64,000 nucleotides of DNA, taken from assembly GCF_001315105.1 (NCBI RefSeq), contig NZ_BAZR01000023.1:29195-93194 (forward strand), in the 5' to 3' direction. The notes under the pieces are model-generated. The model saw nothing but the letters and a program-made list of their open reading frames with translations. It searched no databases and was not told the origin of the DNA. A program made the translations under genes and the position numbers. Positions 36,763 to 46,009 of the stretch are shown piece by piece. Each line of letters begins with the position of its first letter. Positions within the stretch are counted from its first letter, which is position 1. The DNA comes from Paenibacillus sp. JCM 10914 (GTDB lineage: Bacteria > Bacillota > Bacilli > Paenibacillales > Paenibacillaceae).

Positions 36763-36866
36763 TATAATATCACTAAGTGAATATTTGTCTGGAGACTTGG
36801 AGAGACCACTAGACGCGAGATCGCCCCATTATTTGGGGTTATTGCGTGCTTCGTGGTCTCTTTTTT
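36763..36866 (+). promoter_or_regulatory. glpD leader with promoter and probable GlpP antiterminator
   Basis: TATAAT at 36763-36768 is followed by a leader holding the perfect inverted repeat AGAGACCAC (36801-36809) / GTGGTCTCT (36853-36861) and a run of T's to 36866. A nested GTCTGGAGAC palindrome lies just upstream and could pair alternatively. Bacillus glpD is controlled by GlpP-dependent antitermination at such a leader; glpP itself is not in the window. It could instead be a plain glpK terminator. Confidence 0.7.
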
Positions 36867-36934
36867 GATGTCTTTATTCCATGTAAGCAAGTTTAAATAA
36901 AGAAGAGGGTATATCATACTGGGAGGGATCGGTT

Positions 36935-38662
36935 ATGAATCAACCACAGACGTTATCGAGCCTGGACCGCAAGCAGCGGTTTCAGAAGATTAAAGACCGC
37001 ACGTATGATTTAATCGTCATTGGCGGCGGCATTACAGGGGTAGGGATCGCCCTTGATGCGGTAACTCGCGGCATGTCGGTCTTGGTGGTGGAGATGCAAG
37101 ACTTTGCCGCAGGAACGAGCAGTCGCTCGACGAAACTGGTACACGGTGGTCTTCGTTATCTGAAGCAGTTTGAGGTCGGTATGGTGGCGGAAGTAGGTAA
37201 GGAACGGGCGGTCGTCTATGAGAATGGGCCGCATGTCACGACGCCGGAATGGATGCTGCTGCCCATCCACCAAGGCGGTACATTTGGCAAATTCAGCACG
37301 TCCATCGGCTTGATGGTCTATGATTTCTTAGCTGGTGTCAAGCGTCAGGAACGCCGCTCCATGCTTACCATCGCAGAGACGCTGAAGCGGGAGCCGCTAT
37401 TAAAGCAGGATGGCTTGAAGGGCGGCGGCTATTATGTCGAATACCGCACGGATGATGCGAGACTTACGCTTGAGGTCATGAAGGAAGCCGCTTCTCGTGG
37501 CGCTCATGTCTTCAATTACGCAAAGGCTGAATCGCTGAACTATGACTCGAACGGTCGAATCACGGGGATCACGGTCAAGGATATGCTTGATGGGGAGACG
37601 CAATCGGCGATTGGAACGAAGATTGTCAATGCTGCCGGACCGTGGGTTGACCAGATTCGGGAAATGGATAAGTCCAAGAAGGGCAAGATGCTCCAGCATA
37701 CCAAAGGCGTGCATATCGTGATCGACCAATCGAAGTTCCCGCTCCAACAAGCAGTATATTTTGATACGCCTGACGGAAGAATGGTGTTTGCGATTCCAAG
37801 GGATGGCAAAACCTATGTAGGCACAACCGATACGGTTTATAAAGCGGACCCGGTTCGACCGTTAATTACGGTGGAGGATCGTGATTATATCCTGAAGGCG
37901 ATCCATTACATGTTCCCGAGCGTGAAGATTACAGCGTCTGATGTAGAATCCGGATGGGCGGGGGTGCGTCCGTTAATTTTGGAGGAGGGAAAAAGTCCTT
38001 CGGAAATCTCTCGTAAAGATGAGATATGGGAATCGCCATCCGGACTGATCACGATTGCTGGCGGTAAATTGACCGGATATCGTAAAATGGCGGATATGGT
38101 TGTCAATCTCGTGGTCAAACGGATTCAGGAAGGGGGAGGCCATGCCTACGGTTCAGGCATAACGAAAGAGATGCCGATATCAGGAGGTCATGTAGGCGGA
38201 TCGGAGCGTTTCCCTGAGTTTATCCGCAAGAAAGCGGATCAAGGCGCAGCTCAAGGAATCGATCGCAAGCTTGCAGAGAAATGGGCTGCGATGTATGGCT
38301 CCAATGTTGCGGAGCTATTCCGCCTGGCCAGTGAAGAAACGAAAAATGAAGAGGTTTCATCGGCGCTCCCACTCTCCGTATTGGTTCCGCTGCAATATGC
38401 TATTTTGCATGAGTTAACCGTGAAGCCGGCGGATTTCTTCATTCGTAGAACCGGCTCGCTGTTATTTAACATTGCGTGGACGCGGAGATGGAAGAAGCCC
38501 GTGATCGACTATATGGCCGCTGTGCTCGAATGGAATCACGATCAACAGGCCGAATACTCGCGTGAACTCGACGAGGAACTGGATGCAGCCACCCGTCCGG
38601 TCGCTGAAGAGGAGTGGTCAGTTTCCCCAGCAGTAAGGAATCAAGGGAAGCTTACTTCATAA
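36935..38662 (+). CDS. glpD: aerobic glycerol-3-phosphate dehydrogenase
   Basis: The 575-residue flavoprotein has the FAD-binding motif LIVIGGGITGVGIALDA near residue 26, the GlpD signature GTSSRSTKLVHGGLRYL, and VGTTDT near residue 290. The C-terminal domain is complete. It oxidises glycerol 3-phosphate to dihydroxyacetone phosphate at the membrane, passing electrons to quinone. GGGAGGG precedes the ATG. It follows glpK behind a leader with an attenuator-like terminator. Confidence 0.95.
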   Translation: MNQPQTLSSLDRKQRFQKIKDRTYDLIVIGGGITGVGIALDAVTRGMSVLVVEMQDFAAGTSSRSTKLVHGGLRYLKQFEVGMVAEVGKERAVVYENGPHVTTPEWMLLPIHQGGTFGKFSTSIGLMVYDFLAGVKRQERRSMLTIAETLKREPLLKQDGLKGGGYYVEYRTDDARLTLEVMKEAASRGAHVFNYAKAESLNYDSNGRITGITVKDMLDGETQSAIGTKIVNAAGPWVDQIREMDKSKKGKMLQHTKGVHIVIDQSKFPLQQAVYFDTPDGRMVFAIPRDGKTYVGTTDTVYKADPVRPLITVEDRDYILKAIHYMFPSVKITASDVESGWAGVRPLILEEGKSPSEISRKDEIWESPSGLITIAGGKLTGYRKMADMVVNLVVKRIQEGGGHAYGSGITKEMPISGGHVGGSERFPEFIRKKADQGAAQGIDRKLAEKWAAMYGSNVAELFRLASEETKNEEVSSALPLSVLVPLQYAILHELTVKPADFFIRRTGSLLFNIAWTRRWKKPVIDYMAAVLEWNHDQQAEYSRELDEELDAATRPVAEEEWSVSPAVRNQGKLTS

Positions 38663-38727
38663 GGGATAGAATGAAATACCGTGGTATGATAATCTATATA
38701 CGTCATATGGAGAGGAGCGATCATTTA

Positions 38728-39732
38728 ATGAACCATAAAGCGTATGTAGATTTATACCAGGGAGAACAAGCCGTTTGGCTTCAGCACGGCTCTTACGAAG
38801 CGGTTGTTCTGCCGGAAATCGGCGGCAATCTCATTGCTTTTCGGGATTTGTCGAACGGATACCGTTTCTTGCGCGAACCGCAAGATCATGAGATGGAGGA
38901 ATTCAAGGGCAATCCAGGAGTCCATGGCATTCCCGTCCTCTTCCCTCCGAATCGTTACGAGGACGGACGATTTCCATGGAAGGGAAAGACGTATCGGTTT
39001 CCAGTAAACGAGGAAGAGACAGGTAATCACCTCCATGGATTTTTACATACGATTCCGTGGACGATTGAGGAGTACGGCAGCAGCGAGTCAGAAAGCTATG
39101 TCATTGTATCTGTGCGCATTGATGAGTTGCATCCCGTCTATGCGATGCTGCCGCACTGTTTCACGTTTAGATTGCGATATTCACTGAGTAAGGATGGATT
39201 ATCCCAGCATGTGTTCATCCGGAACGAAGGAACAAGCGAGATGCCTTGTCTTCTGGCCTTCCACACAGCGATTAATGCTCCATTCTCGCCTGAGAGTACG
39301 CCGGAGGATTGCAAGGTAATGATTACGATTGGTGAGCGCTGGGAAATGAGTGAGCGGATGCTGCCAACGGGTAAGTTCCAAGAGCTTACCGCGGATGAAC
39401 AGAAGTTGTGCAGTGGCGGCGTTAACCCGTACTTTGATGCGATGGATAATCACTACACCGCCGTCCCACAGAACGGCAGAAATCGCATGGAGTTAACGGA
39501 TCAACATTTAGGCAAAACCTTAGTTTACGACGTCGGTACTTCCTTTAAGCAATGGATGGTATGGAACAATAAGGCGAGCAAGAAGTTTTTCTGCCCGGAG
39601 CCGCAGATCAATCTGGTGAACGCTCCGAATACGAACCTGCCAGCAGAAGATATCGGTCTGTTCGGGCTCGCCCCCGGAGAGATATGGGAAGAGACTTCCC
39701 GCTTGTATCTGATCGATACAAATACGAAGTAA
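38728..39732 (+). CDS. aldose 1-epimerase family protein
   Basis: The protein of about 334 residues has the galactose-mutarotase fold: LPEIGGNLIAFRDLSNG near the N-terminus, GIPVLFPPNRYEDGRF, and FLHTIPWTIEEYG with the catalytic-region His; the acid/base Glu lies in FCPEPQINLVNAPN. The ATG at 38728 follows GAGAGGAG, 65 bases after glpD; an in-frame start at 38614 overlaps glpD and has no site. It would interconvert anomers of an aldose, probably a neighbouring pathway's sugar. Confidence 0.85.
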   Translation: MNHKAYVDLYQGEQAVWLQHGSYEAVVLPEIGGNLIAFRDLSNGYRFLREPQDHEMEEFKGNPGVHGIPVLFPPNRYEDGRFPWKGKTYRFPVNEEETGNHLHGFLHTIPWTIEEYGSSESESYVIVSVRIDELHPVYAMLPHCFTFRLRYSLSKDGLSQHVFIRNEGTSEMPCLLAFHTAINAPFSPESTPEDCKVMITIGERWEMSERMLPTGKFQELTADEQKLCSGGVNPYFDAMDNHYTAVPQNGRNRMELTDQHLGKTLVYDVGTSFKQWMVWNNKASKKFFCPEPQINLVNAPNTNLPAEDIGLFGLAPGEIWEETSRLYLIDTNTK

Positions 39733-39738
39733 GATGGA

Positions 39739-39780
39739 GCGTATGGACAGGTACAACCTGGTCCATACGCTATTTTTATT
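39739..39780. terminator. terminator after the epimerase gene
   Basis: GCGTATGGAC pairs perfectly with GTCCATACGC and TATTTTTATT follows. It also separates the convergent membrane protein gene. Confidence 0.87.
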
Positions 39781-39805
39781 AAGCTTAAGCTATCCGCATC
39801 CGAAC

Positions 39806-40615
39806 TTATCCACTGCTACTGTAAGTCCGGGATTCACGCTTACGACGAATGTGATGCGGTATCACAAAGAAGAAGGTATGCATGAGGACGAACAGAGATA
39901 ATGCAATCAATTCCTCTACCATAATATATACCGGGTGTGGTCCTAACAGGTCCAACAGGGAGGGGGTGTCGGGTTTACGCATCAAGAACATGTAGTTGGA
40001 GCCGAGCGCGAGATTCACAAGTCCCACCAGCAGCGCAGCGATATTCAGAAACACCATCGTCCATGCGATCGACCTCCAGGTTGGCCGGTATCCGCGAATC
40101 CAAGTCATATATAGTGCGGTTAAAATAATGGCGATATGTACGATAAAGAAGTGAAAGAAGCGGAAATGCGGGAACGGATAGCCGAGATTAGGCGTCAGAA
40201 TCGCCTGCATGGCACCACCGATGCCGGCAAAGAACACCAACGGGTACAGTGCAGGCTTGTTGGTTACTAGCAAAATGATGGACAGGAACAACGTAATGCT
40301 GCACAGTTCAAGTGGCAACGATGTCGCGGGATTCCATATGCCGGTAACGACATACCAGAGATGAAGGGAAGCTTCTGGTAACACAAGCGCGGTTAGCAGT
40401 CCGTATTTGATCAAACTTTGAAGGGAAGTGGATGAGCGAATTGTTGATCGGACTGAGCATAGCAACAGCGACGCGATAATTAGGGTTAGTATGGCTATCC
40501 CGTGCGCTGTGGAGTAGGCCGTGAATGCGAACGGGTAATCCGGATCGAATAAGGATGCGATAGGTGTTAACCTCCTTTCAGTAAGTGCTGGTGGAAATAT
40601 ACAATATTGTATCAC
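39806..40615 (-). CDS. TIGR02206/YwaF family integral membrane protein
   Basis: This polytopic membrane protein of 250-270 residues has about seven spans and the family text FDPDYPFAFTAYSTAHG at the start, SLPLELCSITLF, and PHFRFFHFFIVHIA with the conserved histidines. Function is unknown. The start is unusual: a strong AGGAGG lies at 40571-40576 (minus strand) but the only codon at proper spacing is ATC at 40561, which fits where homologues begin (IASLFDP). The nearest canonical in-frame start is GTG at 40615, upstream of that site. Either an ATC start or a base error is likely. Confidence 0.75.
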   Translation of the reverse strand: MIQYCIFPPALTERRLTPIASLFDPDYPFAFTAYSTAHGIAILTLIIASLLLCSVRSTIRSSTSLQSLIKYGLLTALVLPEASLHLWYVVTGIWNPATSLPLELCSITLFLSIILLVTNKPALYPLVFFAGIGGAMQAILTPNLGYPFPHFRFFHFFIVHIAIILTALYMTWIRGYRPTWRSIAWTMVFLNIAALLVGLVNLALGSNYMFLMRKPDTPSLLDLLGPHPVYIMVEELIALSLFVLMHTFFFVIPHHIRRKRESRTYSSSG

Positions 40616-40676
40616 GCTGATGCTGTTTGCATAGAAATATCAAGAAGTTGAAGCAGGACCTGCTCGTGAACGACAG

Positions 40677-40712
40677 AAGATCCCGCATCCTTATTAAGGG
40701 ATTCGGGATCTT
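40677..40712 (-). terminator. terminator-like hairpin after the LytTR gene
   Basis: AAGATCCCGCATCC pairs with GGATTCGGGATCTT with one mismatch around TTATTAAG. It lies 27 bases downstream of the LytTR stop. Confidence 0.65.
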
Positions 40713-40738
40713 CTGAGCCAAAATAATGCAAGACGGGT

Positions 40739-41083
40739 TTAAACGGGCTGCTGCATCTCGGCGACAAGCCGCTTGAGCGATTCCTGTTTCCATCTTGGAA
40801 TCCGCAGCTGTTTGGCAGACGGTGCCTTCTCACCGAAGTAAACGGTACATTGTTCCACTTCGGTAACCTTGTCGACGTTTACATAGCAATTGCCACCGAC
40901 GTGGTAGAATTGCTTACCGGAGAGCAGGGAGGTAATGTTGTCGGCAGACATTCTCTTTTTAATATTATAATTCCTGCCGTGAAAGCTGACTAAACCGTGC
41001 GATCCGGTTTTAAAGAACAGAATGTCTGTCTCCACCACGAAGTCCTCATACATGTTGCGGGATTCCGATACGTGCTTCATCAT
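40739..41083 (-). CDS. LytTR DNA-binding domain protein
   Basis: This 114-residue protein is mostly a LytTR domain: DILFFKTGSHGLVSF, a central MSADNITSLLSGKQFYHVGG-like helix-strand with CYVNVDKV at the position of the usual VN element, and LRIPRWKQESLKRL at the recognition end. No receiver domain or membrane segment is present, so it is a stand-alone regulator. GGGGGAACC precedes the ATG. Its targets are unknown. Confidence 0.8.
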   Translation of the reverse strand: MMKHVSESRNMYEDFVVETDILFFKTGSHGLVSFHGRNYNIKKRMSADNITSLLSGKQFYHVGGNCYVNVDKVTEVEQCTVYFGEKAPSAKQLRIPRWKQESLKRLVAEMQQPV

Positions 41084-41183
41084 TCTGGTTCCCCCTTTTT
41101 CCAAGATCAACATTTGTGATAACGCTTACATTTTATCATGTTTTGCGTTGAGTTGAAAGCACTTTTTTTATGATCGCAGCGAA

Positions 41184-41211
41184 AAGCTCTGTACCGCAGG
41201 GTACAGAGCTT
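41184..41211 (-). terminator. hairpin after the PrsA-like gene
   Basis: AAGCTCTGTACC pairs perfectly with GGTACAGAGCTT, with only four bases in the loop. Poly-U is short on the minus strand, so efficiency may be moderate. Confidence 0.65.
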
Positions 41212-41248
41212 AACTAAACTATGTTACGCCATCATCTACATGAGTGGA

Positions 41249-42472
41249 TTAAGGCGTTGCTTCCGCATCAGGTGTTTCTGCTGCCGCTGCTTCTTTCTCT
41301 TCGATCGTATTCGTTACGTTGGCGCCTTCTTTCAGTTCCTGGATGTACGCAGGGAGCCCCTGATAAACCTTCTGGCTCTCGATCTGGTTGCGAATTTCTT
41401 CTTTTTTCTCTTCCAGCGTCGGATTGATTGCTTCCTTGCGGTCGGTCAGTTTAATAACATGATAACCGAAGGAGGTCTTCACCGGATCGCTGATTTCGTC
41501 TTTCTTCATGCTGAACGCGGCTTCTTCGAATGCAGGGTCCATCTCGCCACGACCGAAGAAGTCGAGATCGCCGCCGGTGTCCTTCGTGGCATCCTGATTC
41601 TTCTCACTGGCGATCTGTGCGAAATCTGCCCCGTCTTTCAACTGTTGTACGATTTCCTTGGCTTCCTCTTCGGTCTCTACGAGAATATGCGAAGCGCGCA
41701 CCTGTTCAGGAGTAGCGAAGTTATTTTTGTATTGATCATAGAACGCGGATATCTCTTCGTCCGTAACCTCGATTTTATCGGCCATCAATTTCTTTTGCTC
41801 GATTTGTTTTTTGGATTCCGTACGGAGCTCTTCCAGTGTCATACCGGATTGCTGGAGCGCCATGTTGAACTGGTCTTCGGAAGGGAAGGAGCCTTTCAAC
41901 GCCTCGATCTCCTGATCGATTTCTTCCTCTGTCACTGTGATGGACTTCTTGTTAACTTCTTGTCGGATCAACTCTTGGGAGATCATTCCATCCAGAGTCT
42001 GTTTGCCGCCAACCGTGACCAATTCTTCATACAGCATGTCCTTCGTAATTTTAGCGTCATTCACCTTGGCTATGGCTTCGTTACCGGAACCTTTAGCGAA
42101 TGGAGGTACGATCAGAACAACGATCAGCGCTGCTGCAAGCACGAGTGAGGCGATCATCCAGCCTTTGCCACCTCCGCCGCCTCCGTTAGCAGTATGCTGT
42201 TCATTCTGAACGACTGCATGATCTGCGACCATGGTTGGAGGGAGGTACTGTTCCTGCTCAGGCTGTTCATTCACCTCCGACTGCCTATCATCAACCGATC
42301 CGTCTTCTTCACTTGAAGGCTCATCGCCTTCGGGTAATGACGAGTCGATTCGGTTCGATTCAGTTTCAGGTGTTACATCCGGTTCATGCAGGTTATTCTC
42401 TCTCTCTTGAGCCTGTCCTTGTTCATCCTCTGGTTGTCCAGGGTGATTTGGCTGTAAATCGTTATCTTTCAT
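41249..42472 (-). CDS. membrane-anchored peptidylprolyl isomerase, PrsA/parvulin type
   Basis: The 407-residue protein begins with a highly charged, Glu/Gln-rich cytosolic region of about 100 residues, then a single span (WMIASLVLAAALIVVLIV) near residues 105-125. A SurA-like N-domain follows and a parvulin domain near residues 240-350: VRASHILVETEEEA, GGDLDFFGRGEMDPAFEEA and FGYHVIKLTDR. There is no lipobox, so it differs from lipoprotein PrsA and is anchored by the span. It should assist folding of exported proteins. A Glu/Ala/Thr tail ends the protein. Confidence 0.9.
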   Translation of the reverse strand: MKDNDLQPNHPGQPEDEQGQAQERENNLHEPDVTPETESNRIDSSLPEGDEPSSEEDGSVDDRQSEVNEQPEQEQYLPPTMVADHAVVQNEQHTANGGGGGGKGWMIASLVLAAALIVVLIVPPFAKGSGNEAIAKVNDAKITKDMLYEELVTVGGKQTLDGMISQELIRQEVNKKSITVTEEEIDQEIEALKGSFPSEDQFNMALQQSGMTLEELRTESKKQIEQKKLMADKIEVTDEEISAFYDQYKNNFATPEQVRASHILVETEEEAKEIVQQLKDGADFAQIASEKNQDATKDTGGDLDFFGRGEMDPAFEEAAFSMKKDEISDPVKTSFGYHVIKLTDRKEAINPTLEEKKEEIRNQIESQKVYQGLPAYIQELKEGANVTNTIEEKEAAAAETPDAEATP

Positions 42473-42589
42473 TCAACAATTGACTCCCTTCGACTGCATG
42501 TAATAATGCATTGCTTCATTCTTTAATCACTTTACCAGATAAAGTATGGCTTTACCTTAAGAAAAAATAAAAAATGCATTATTTTATAG

Positions 42590-43444
42590 TTACATTATGA
42601 TCATTCCTGTAATGCCACATGCAATTCCTAGAACGATGACCGAGGCGGCAACGAACCAGATGACCTTTCTTGGGAACGAACGTCTAACCATGAGCAGTGA
42701 AGGTAAGCTGATGGCGGGCAGGGTTAACAGCAGCGCAGACGCCGGTCCCGCCCCGAGTCCAGCTGCCATGAACGCTTGAATAATCGGTATTTCGGCCGCA
42801 GTCGGGATAACGAACAGCATTCCCATTAGTGCGAAGAATATAACCGCCAGCAGGCTGTTGCCAGCAGCCGTTCCCAATTGCGGGAACATCCATACTTGAA
42901 GTGCGCCAAGCAGCAGTACGGCCAAGAAATAGGCTGGAATGACCCGGATCACCATATCTCTTATGCCTGTTAGCCAGCGCTTCCAGAGTGGGCGTGTGTC
43001 GACCTCGATGGGAACATCGTCGATTTCGACTGGATCTGATTCTTTGGCGAACCGATTGGCTAAATAGCTGACCCCAAAGGTAAGTATAATCCCGAAGATC
43101 AATCGTAATAAAGTAAACTCCCATGATAATACAAAAGCCATGAAGATCAGCGTCGCCGGATTTATCGTTGGGTTCCCGATCCAGAAAGCCAAGGCTGAGC
43201 CGACAGAAACATGTTTCTTGCGCAGCCCGATTGCGATTGGAGCGGCACAGCAGGAACACATCATACCTGGTATGGAAGCCATTCCGCCGATGGCCGTGCT
43301 CTTGAAATTCGCTTTGCCGAGTAGCTTGAGCAGCCAATGAGAAGGAAGAAGGGATTGAACAAGCGTTCCGAGCAAGATCCCCAGCAGGGCGGCCTTCCAC
43401 ACGGCTTTGAAGTAGGTGAGGGTATAATTCCAGGCTATTTGCAT
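42590..43444 (-). CDS. permease (ArsP/YraQ-like, PF03773), main part
   Basis: This 284-residue protein has eight or so spans and the family features GMASIPGMMCSCCAAPIAIGLRK with the conserved Cys-Cys, and GNPTINPATL in the middle. Such permeases are linked to arsenic or metal/organic export but their substrates are mostly unclear. No ribosome binding site precedes the ATG. The first residues overlap the small upstream ORF at 43435-43653, which supplies the N-terminal span, so the two are probably one gene with a missing base near 43444. Confidence 0.8.
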   Translation of the reverse strand: MQIAWNYTLTYFKAVWKAALLGILLGTLVQSLLPSHWLLKLLGKANFKSTAIGGMASIPGMMCSCCAAPIAIGLRKKHVSVGSALAFWIGNPTINPATLIFMAFVLSWEFTLLRLIFGIILTFGVSYLANRFAKESDPVEIDDVPIEVDTRPLWKRWLTGIRDMVIRVIPAYFLAVLLLGALQVWMFPQLGTAAGNSLLAVIFFALMGMLFVIPTAAEIPIIQAFMAAGLGAGPASALLLTLPAISLPSLLMVRRSFPRKVIWFVAASVIVLGIACGITGMIIM

Positions 43445-43653
43445 GAAGGAATGGTGCCGTCTGCATGCACCTCTATGATCGAGGAGCCGATGCTATGCTC
43501 AACAATCGCTGTCAGTGCTTTGTCGTAGTATGGCCACCATTTGACGTAGGTCAAACCTGTAGCCGCTATAATGATGAAAATCGTGAACAACCAAATATTC
43601 CTTCTGTGATTCGGGTGCTGCACGGACATTCGGCTGCCGGTGTGCTGCGTCAT
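43435..43653 (-). CDS. N-terminal fragment of the same permease (likely frameshifted)
   Basis: This 72-residue ORF has a ribosome binding site GGAGG before MTQHTG and one span (LFTIFIIIAATGLTYVKWWPY), ending SSIIEVHADGTIPSCK. The last 10 bases overlap the permease ORF. Homologous permeases carry such an N-terminal span, so one missing base near 43444 (CCTTCATG to, for example, CCTTCCATG) would fuse both into about 355 residues. If it is real as drawn, it would be a separate small membrane protein. Confidence 0.6.
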   Translation of the reverse strand: MTQHTGSRMSVQHPNHRRNIWLFTIFIIIAATGLTYVKWWPYYDKALTAIVEHSIGSSIIEVHADGTIPSCK

Positions 43654-43862
43654 GTATGAGATTCCTCCGTTAAATGAAATGAAAGTATTGACATATCTAA
43701 TTGAATAGTATACCACACTTCATGGAGTTCGTAGTTGATATCTGCGATAATGGAAAATCATAGGAAATGCATTAGACTTGCCAGGTGTGATTACATATAA
43801 TGAAAGAAGTGCCTCAAGGAAGTAACTCGGAACATATTTGATGATAGAAGGGAAGAGCCGTG

Positions 43863-44915
43863 ATGAGCCTAACGGATAAAATAAAGTTGACTTCATATTC
43901 CTCTAAGGGAGGTTGCGGTTGCAAAATCGGACCGGCGGACCTGGCCCAAGTGATACGCAACTTGCCGCAAGCCGAGCCGAATCCAAACCTCTTGGTTGGT
44001 CTTGACACCAGCGACGACGCAGGTGTATATCGGCTTACTGACGAGATCGCGATGGTTCAGACTGTGGATTTCTTTACACCGATCGTGGACAATCCTTATG
44101 ACTTCGGCCAAGTGGCGGCAGCCAATGCCATTAGCGATATATATGCGATGGGCGGCAAGCCGCTGACGGCGCTGAACATTGTTGCATTTCCGATTGCGAC
44201 GCTGGACAAGCAGGTGTTGACTGACATCCTGCGGGGAGCCGGTGATAAGTTGAAGGAGGCGGGGGTAACCTTGGTTGGCGGCCACTCCATCGACGATCAG
44301 GAACCTAAATTCGGGTTGGCGGTTACGGGAACCGTTCACCCAGATCGGATTAGAACGAATGCAGGGGCTCAGCCCGGGGATGTTCTTATTTTGACGAAGC
44401 CTATTGGCGTAGGCATTCTGACAAGCTCTATCAAGAAGGATCTCCTGCGTGATGAAGAGATTCTTCGTGTAACGAAAGTCATGGCTGCGCTGAACAAGCA
44501 AGCTGCCGAGATTATGGAATCGTATGATGTCCGTGCTTGCACCGATGTGACAGGGTTTGGTCTGTTGGGCCATACGCTTGAGATGGCTAAAGGGAGCAAT
44601 AACGGCATACGCATCCAAAAGTCGTCTGTCCCTATGCTTGAGCGGGTAAGGGAGATGGCGGAAGCGGGTGTTATTCCCGGTGGAACGAAGAATAACTTTG
44701 ATCACGTCAAGGATGAGATTGATTTTCCTGAAGAGATGGATCAGATTGACAAATGGATATTGTGTGACGCTGTCACATCTGGTGGCCTGCTTATCGCCGT
44801 GGAAGGCTCGCAAGCGGAACAATTGCTCCATGAACTGTTAAACGCAGGTTTGGAGGCAGGCCGGGTGGGTGAAGTTCATCGTGATCACCCTGGGCGTATT
44901 GCCGTGGAGTGGTAA
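43863..44915 (+). CDS. selD: selenide, water dikinase
   Basis: The 350-residue enzyme has the P-loop-like active-site element GGCGCKIGP (Cys18 and Lys21), then LVGLDTSDDAGVYRL, VGGHSIDDQEPKFGLAVTG and TDVTGFGLLGH. It makes selenophosphate from selenide and ATP. The catalytic position holds Cys rather than Sec. The gene after it encodes the 2-selenouridine synthase; no SelA or SelB is in the window, so the pathway may serve tRNA modification. GGGAAGAG precedes the ATG. Confidence 0.95.
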   Translation: MSLTDKIKLTSYSSKGGCGCKIGPADLAQVIRNLPQAEPNPNLLVGLDTSDDAGVYRLTDEIAMVQTVDFFTPIVDNPYDFGQVAAANAISDIYAMGGKPLTALNIVAFPIATLDKQVLTDILRGAGDKLKEAGVTLVGGHSIDDQEPKFGLAVTGTVHPDRIRTNAGAQPGDVLILTKPIGVGILTSSIKKDLLRDEEILRVTKVMAALNKQAAEIMESYDVRACTDVTGFGLLGHTLEMAKGSNNGIRIQKSSVPMLERVREMAEAGVIPGGTKNNFDHVKDEIDFPEEMDQIDKWILCDAVTSGGLLIAVEGSQAEQLLHELLNAGLEAGRVGEVHRDHPGRIAVEW

Positions 44916-44957
44916 TTCGTTCATGCAGTTCTTCATTTATTAAAGGAGCGAGCAGAT

Positions 44958-46009
44958 ATGTTTCAAGACATCACCGTTGAAGAATTACTCGAAGTTCAGA
45001 ATCACAAGAAGATCACGCTGATTGATGTTCGTTCTCCCTCCGAATTCAAGGAATCGACGATTCCTGGCAGTCTTAACATCCCTGTGTTCAACGATGAGGA
45101 GCGCGCCGAGATCGGAACGATCTATAAGCAGGTAAGCGTTGATGCTGCCAAGGAACGCGGTTGGAGATCATGGCAGCCAAGCTGCCCTCCTTCGTAAAGT
45201 CGTTCAAGCAGATTGAAGGCGATAAAGCGGTGTATTGTTGGCGCGGGGGAATGCGCAGCCGCACTGCTGCCACCGTGTTATCGTTGATGGACATCCATGT
45301 TAACCGCATTACGGGCGGCATTAAAGCATACCGGAAGTATGTGCTGGACACGCTGGATACGATGAGACTTGATCATCGGCAGGCGTTTGTACTCCATGGA
45401 CTGACCGGCACGGGCAAGACAGCAGTATTACAGCAGTTGCATGAGGACGGATATCCGGTAGTTGATTTGGAGAAGCTGGCAGGACATCGGGGGTCAATCT
45501 TTGGTCATATCGGGGTGGAGGTCAGCAATCAGAAAACGTTCGACGCGTTGTTGTTAGAACGCCTGAAGCAGGTGGAGAATGCCGCGTTCATATTGATCGA
45601 GGCCGAGAGCAAGCGCATCGGTAAAATCGTCGTTCCGGATTTTCTAATGGAGAAGAAGGAAAATGGAGTTGCCATCGTGCTGGAGCTGCCGCTCGAAGAG
45701 CGCGTAAGGCAGATCATGAAGGAATATGCTCCGGAATCATATAAGGAGCAATATCTAGAAGCGTTCAATCTGATTAAGAATCGAATTCACACGCCTATCG
45801 CTGCTGAAATAGCAAATTCTTTGGAATCGGACCGGTTTGAGGCGGGAATCCGAATGCTGCTGGAGCATTATTATGATCCGAGATATAAACACACCCTTTC
45901 TCAATACGAGGATAGCAGTCCGATCGTTGTTTCGGTGGATCATGTCGAGGCAGCGGTGAATGCGATTAAAGAGATAATAGATCGGAATGGAAAGGAGGGT
46001 CAACCTTGA
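44958..46009 (+). pseudogene. mnmH: tRNA 2-selenouridine synthase, frameshifted
   Basis: The N-terminal part is a rhodanese domain (TLIDVRSPSEFKEST, then the active-site CWRGGMRSR), and the C-terminal part carries the P-loop GLTGTGKTAVLQQL near residue 155. The protein converts 2-thiouridine at the tRNA wobble position to 2-selenouridine using selenophosphate from SelD. One T missing at 45159-45162 (GGTTGGAG to GGTTTGGAG) divides it; repair gives AAKERGLEIMAAKL and about 350 residues. AAAGGAG precedes the ATG, 42 bases after selD, so the two form an operon. Confidence 0.92.

Noticed and set aside
41240..42148. 300-codon open frame on the plus strand
   Set aside because: It is the shadow of the PrsA-like gene; its translation is Phe/Leu-rich with low complexity and has no family resemblance.
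43893..44831. 312-codon open frame on the minus strand
   Set aside because: It lies opposite selD, whose motifs are unambiguous.
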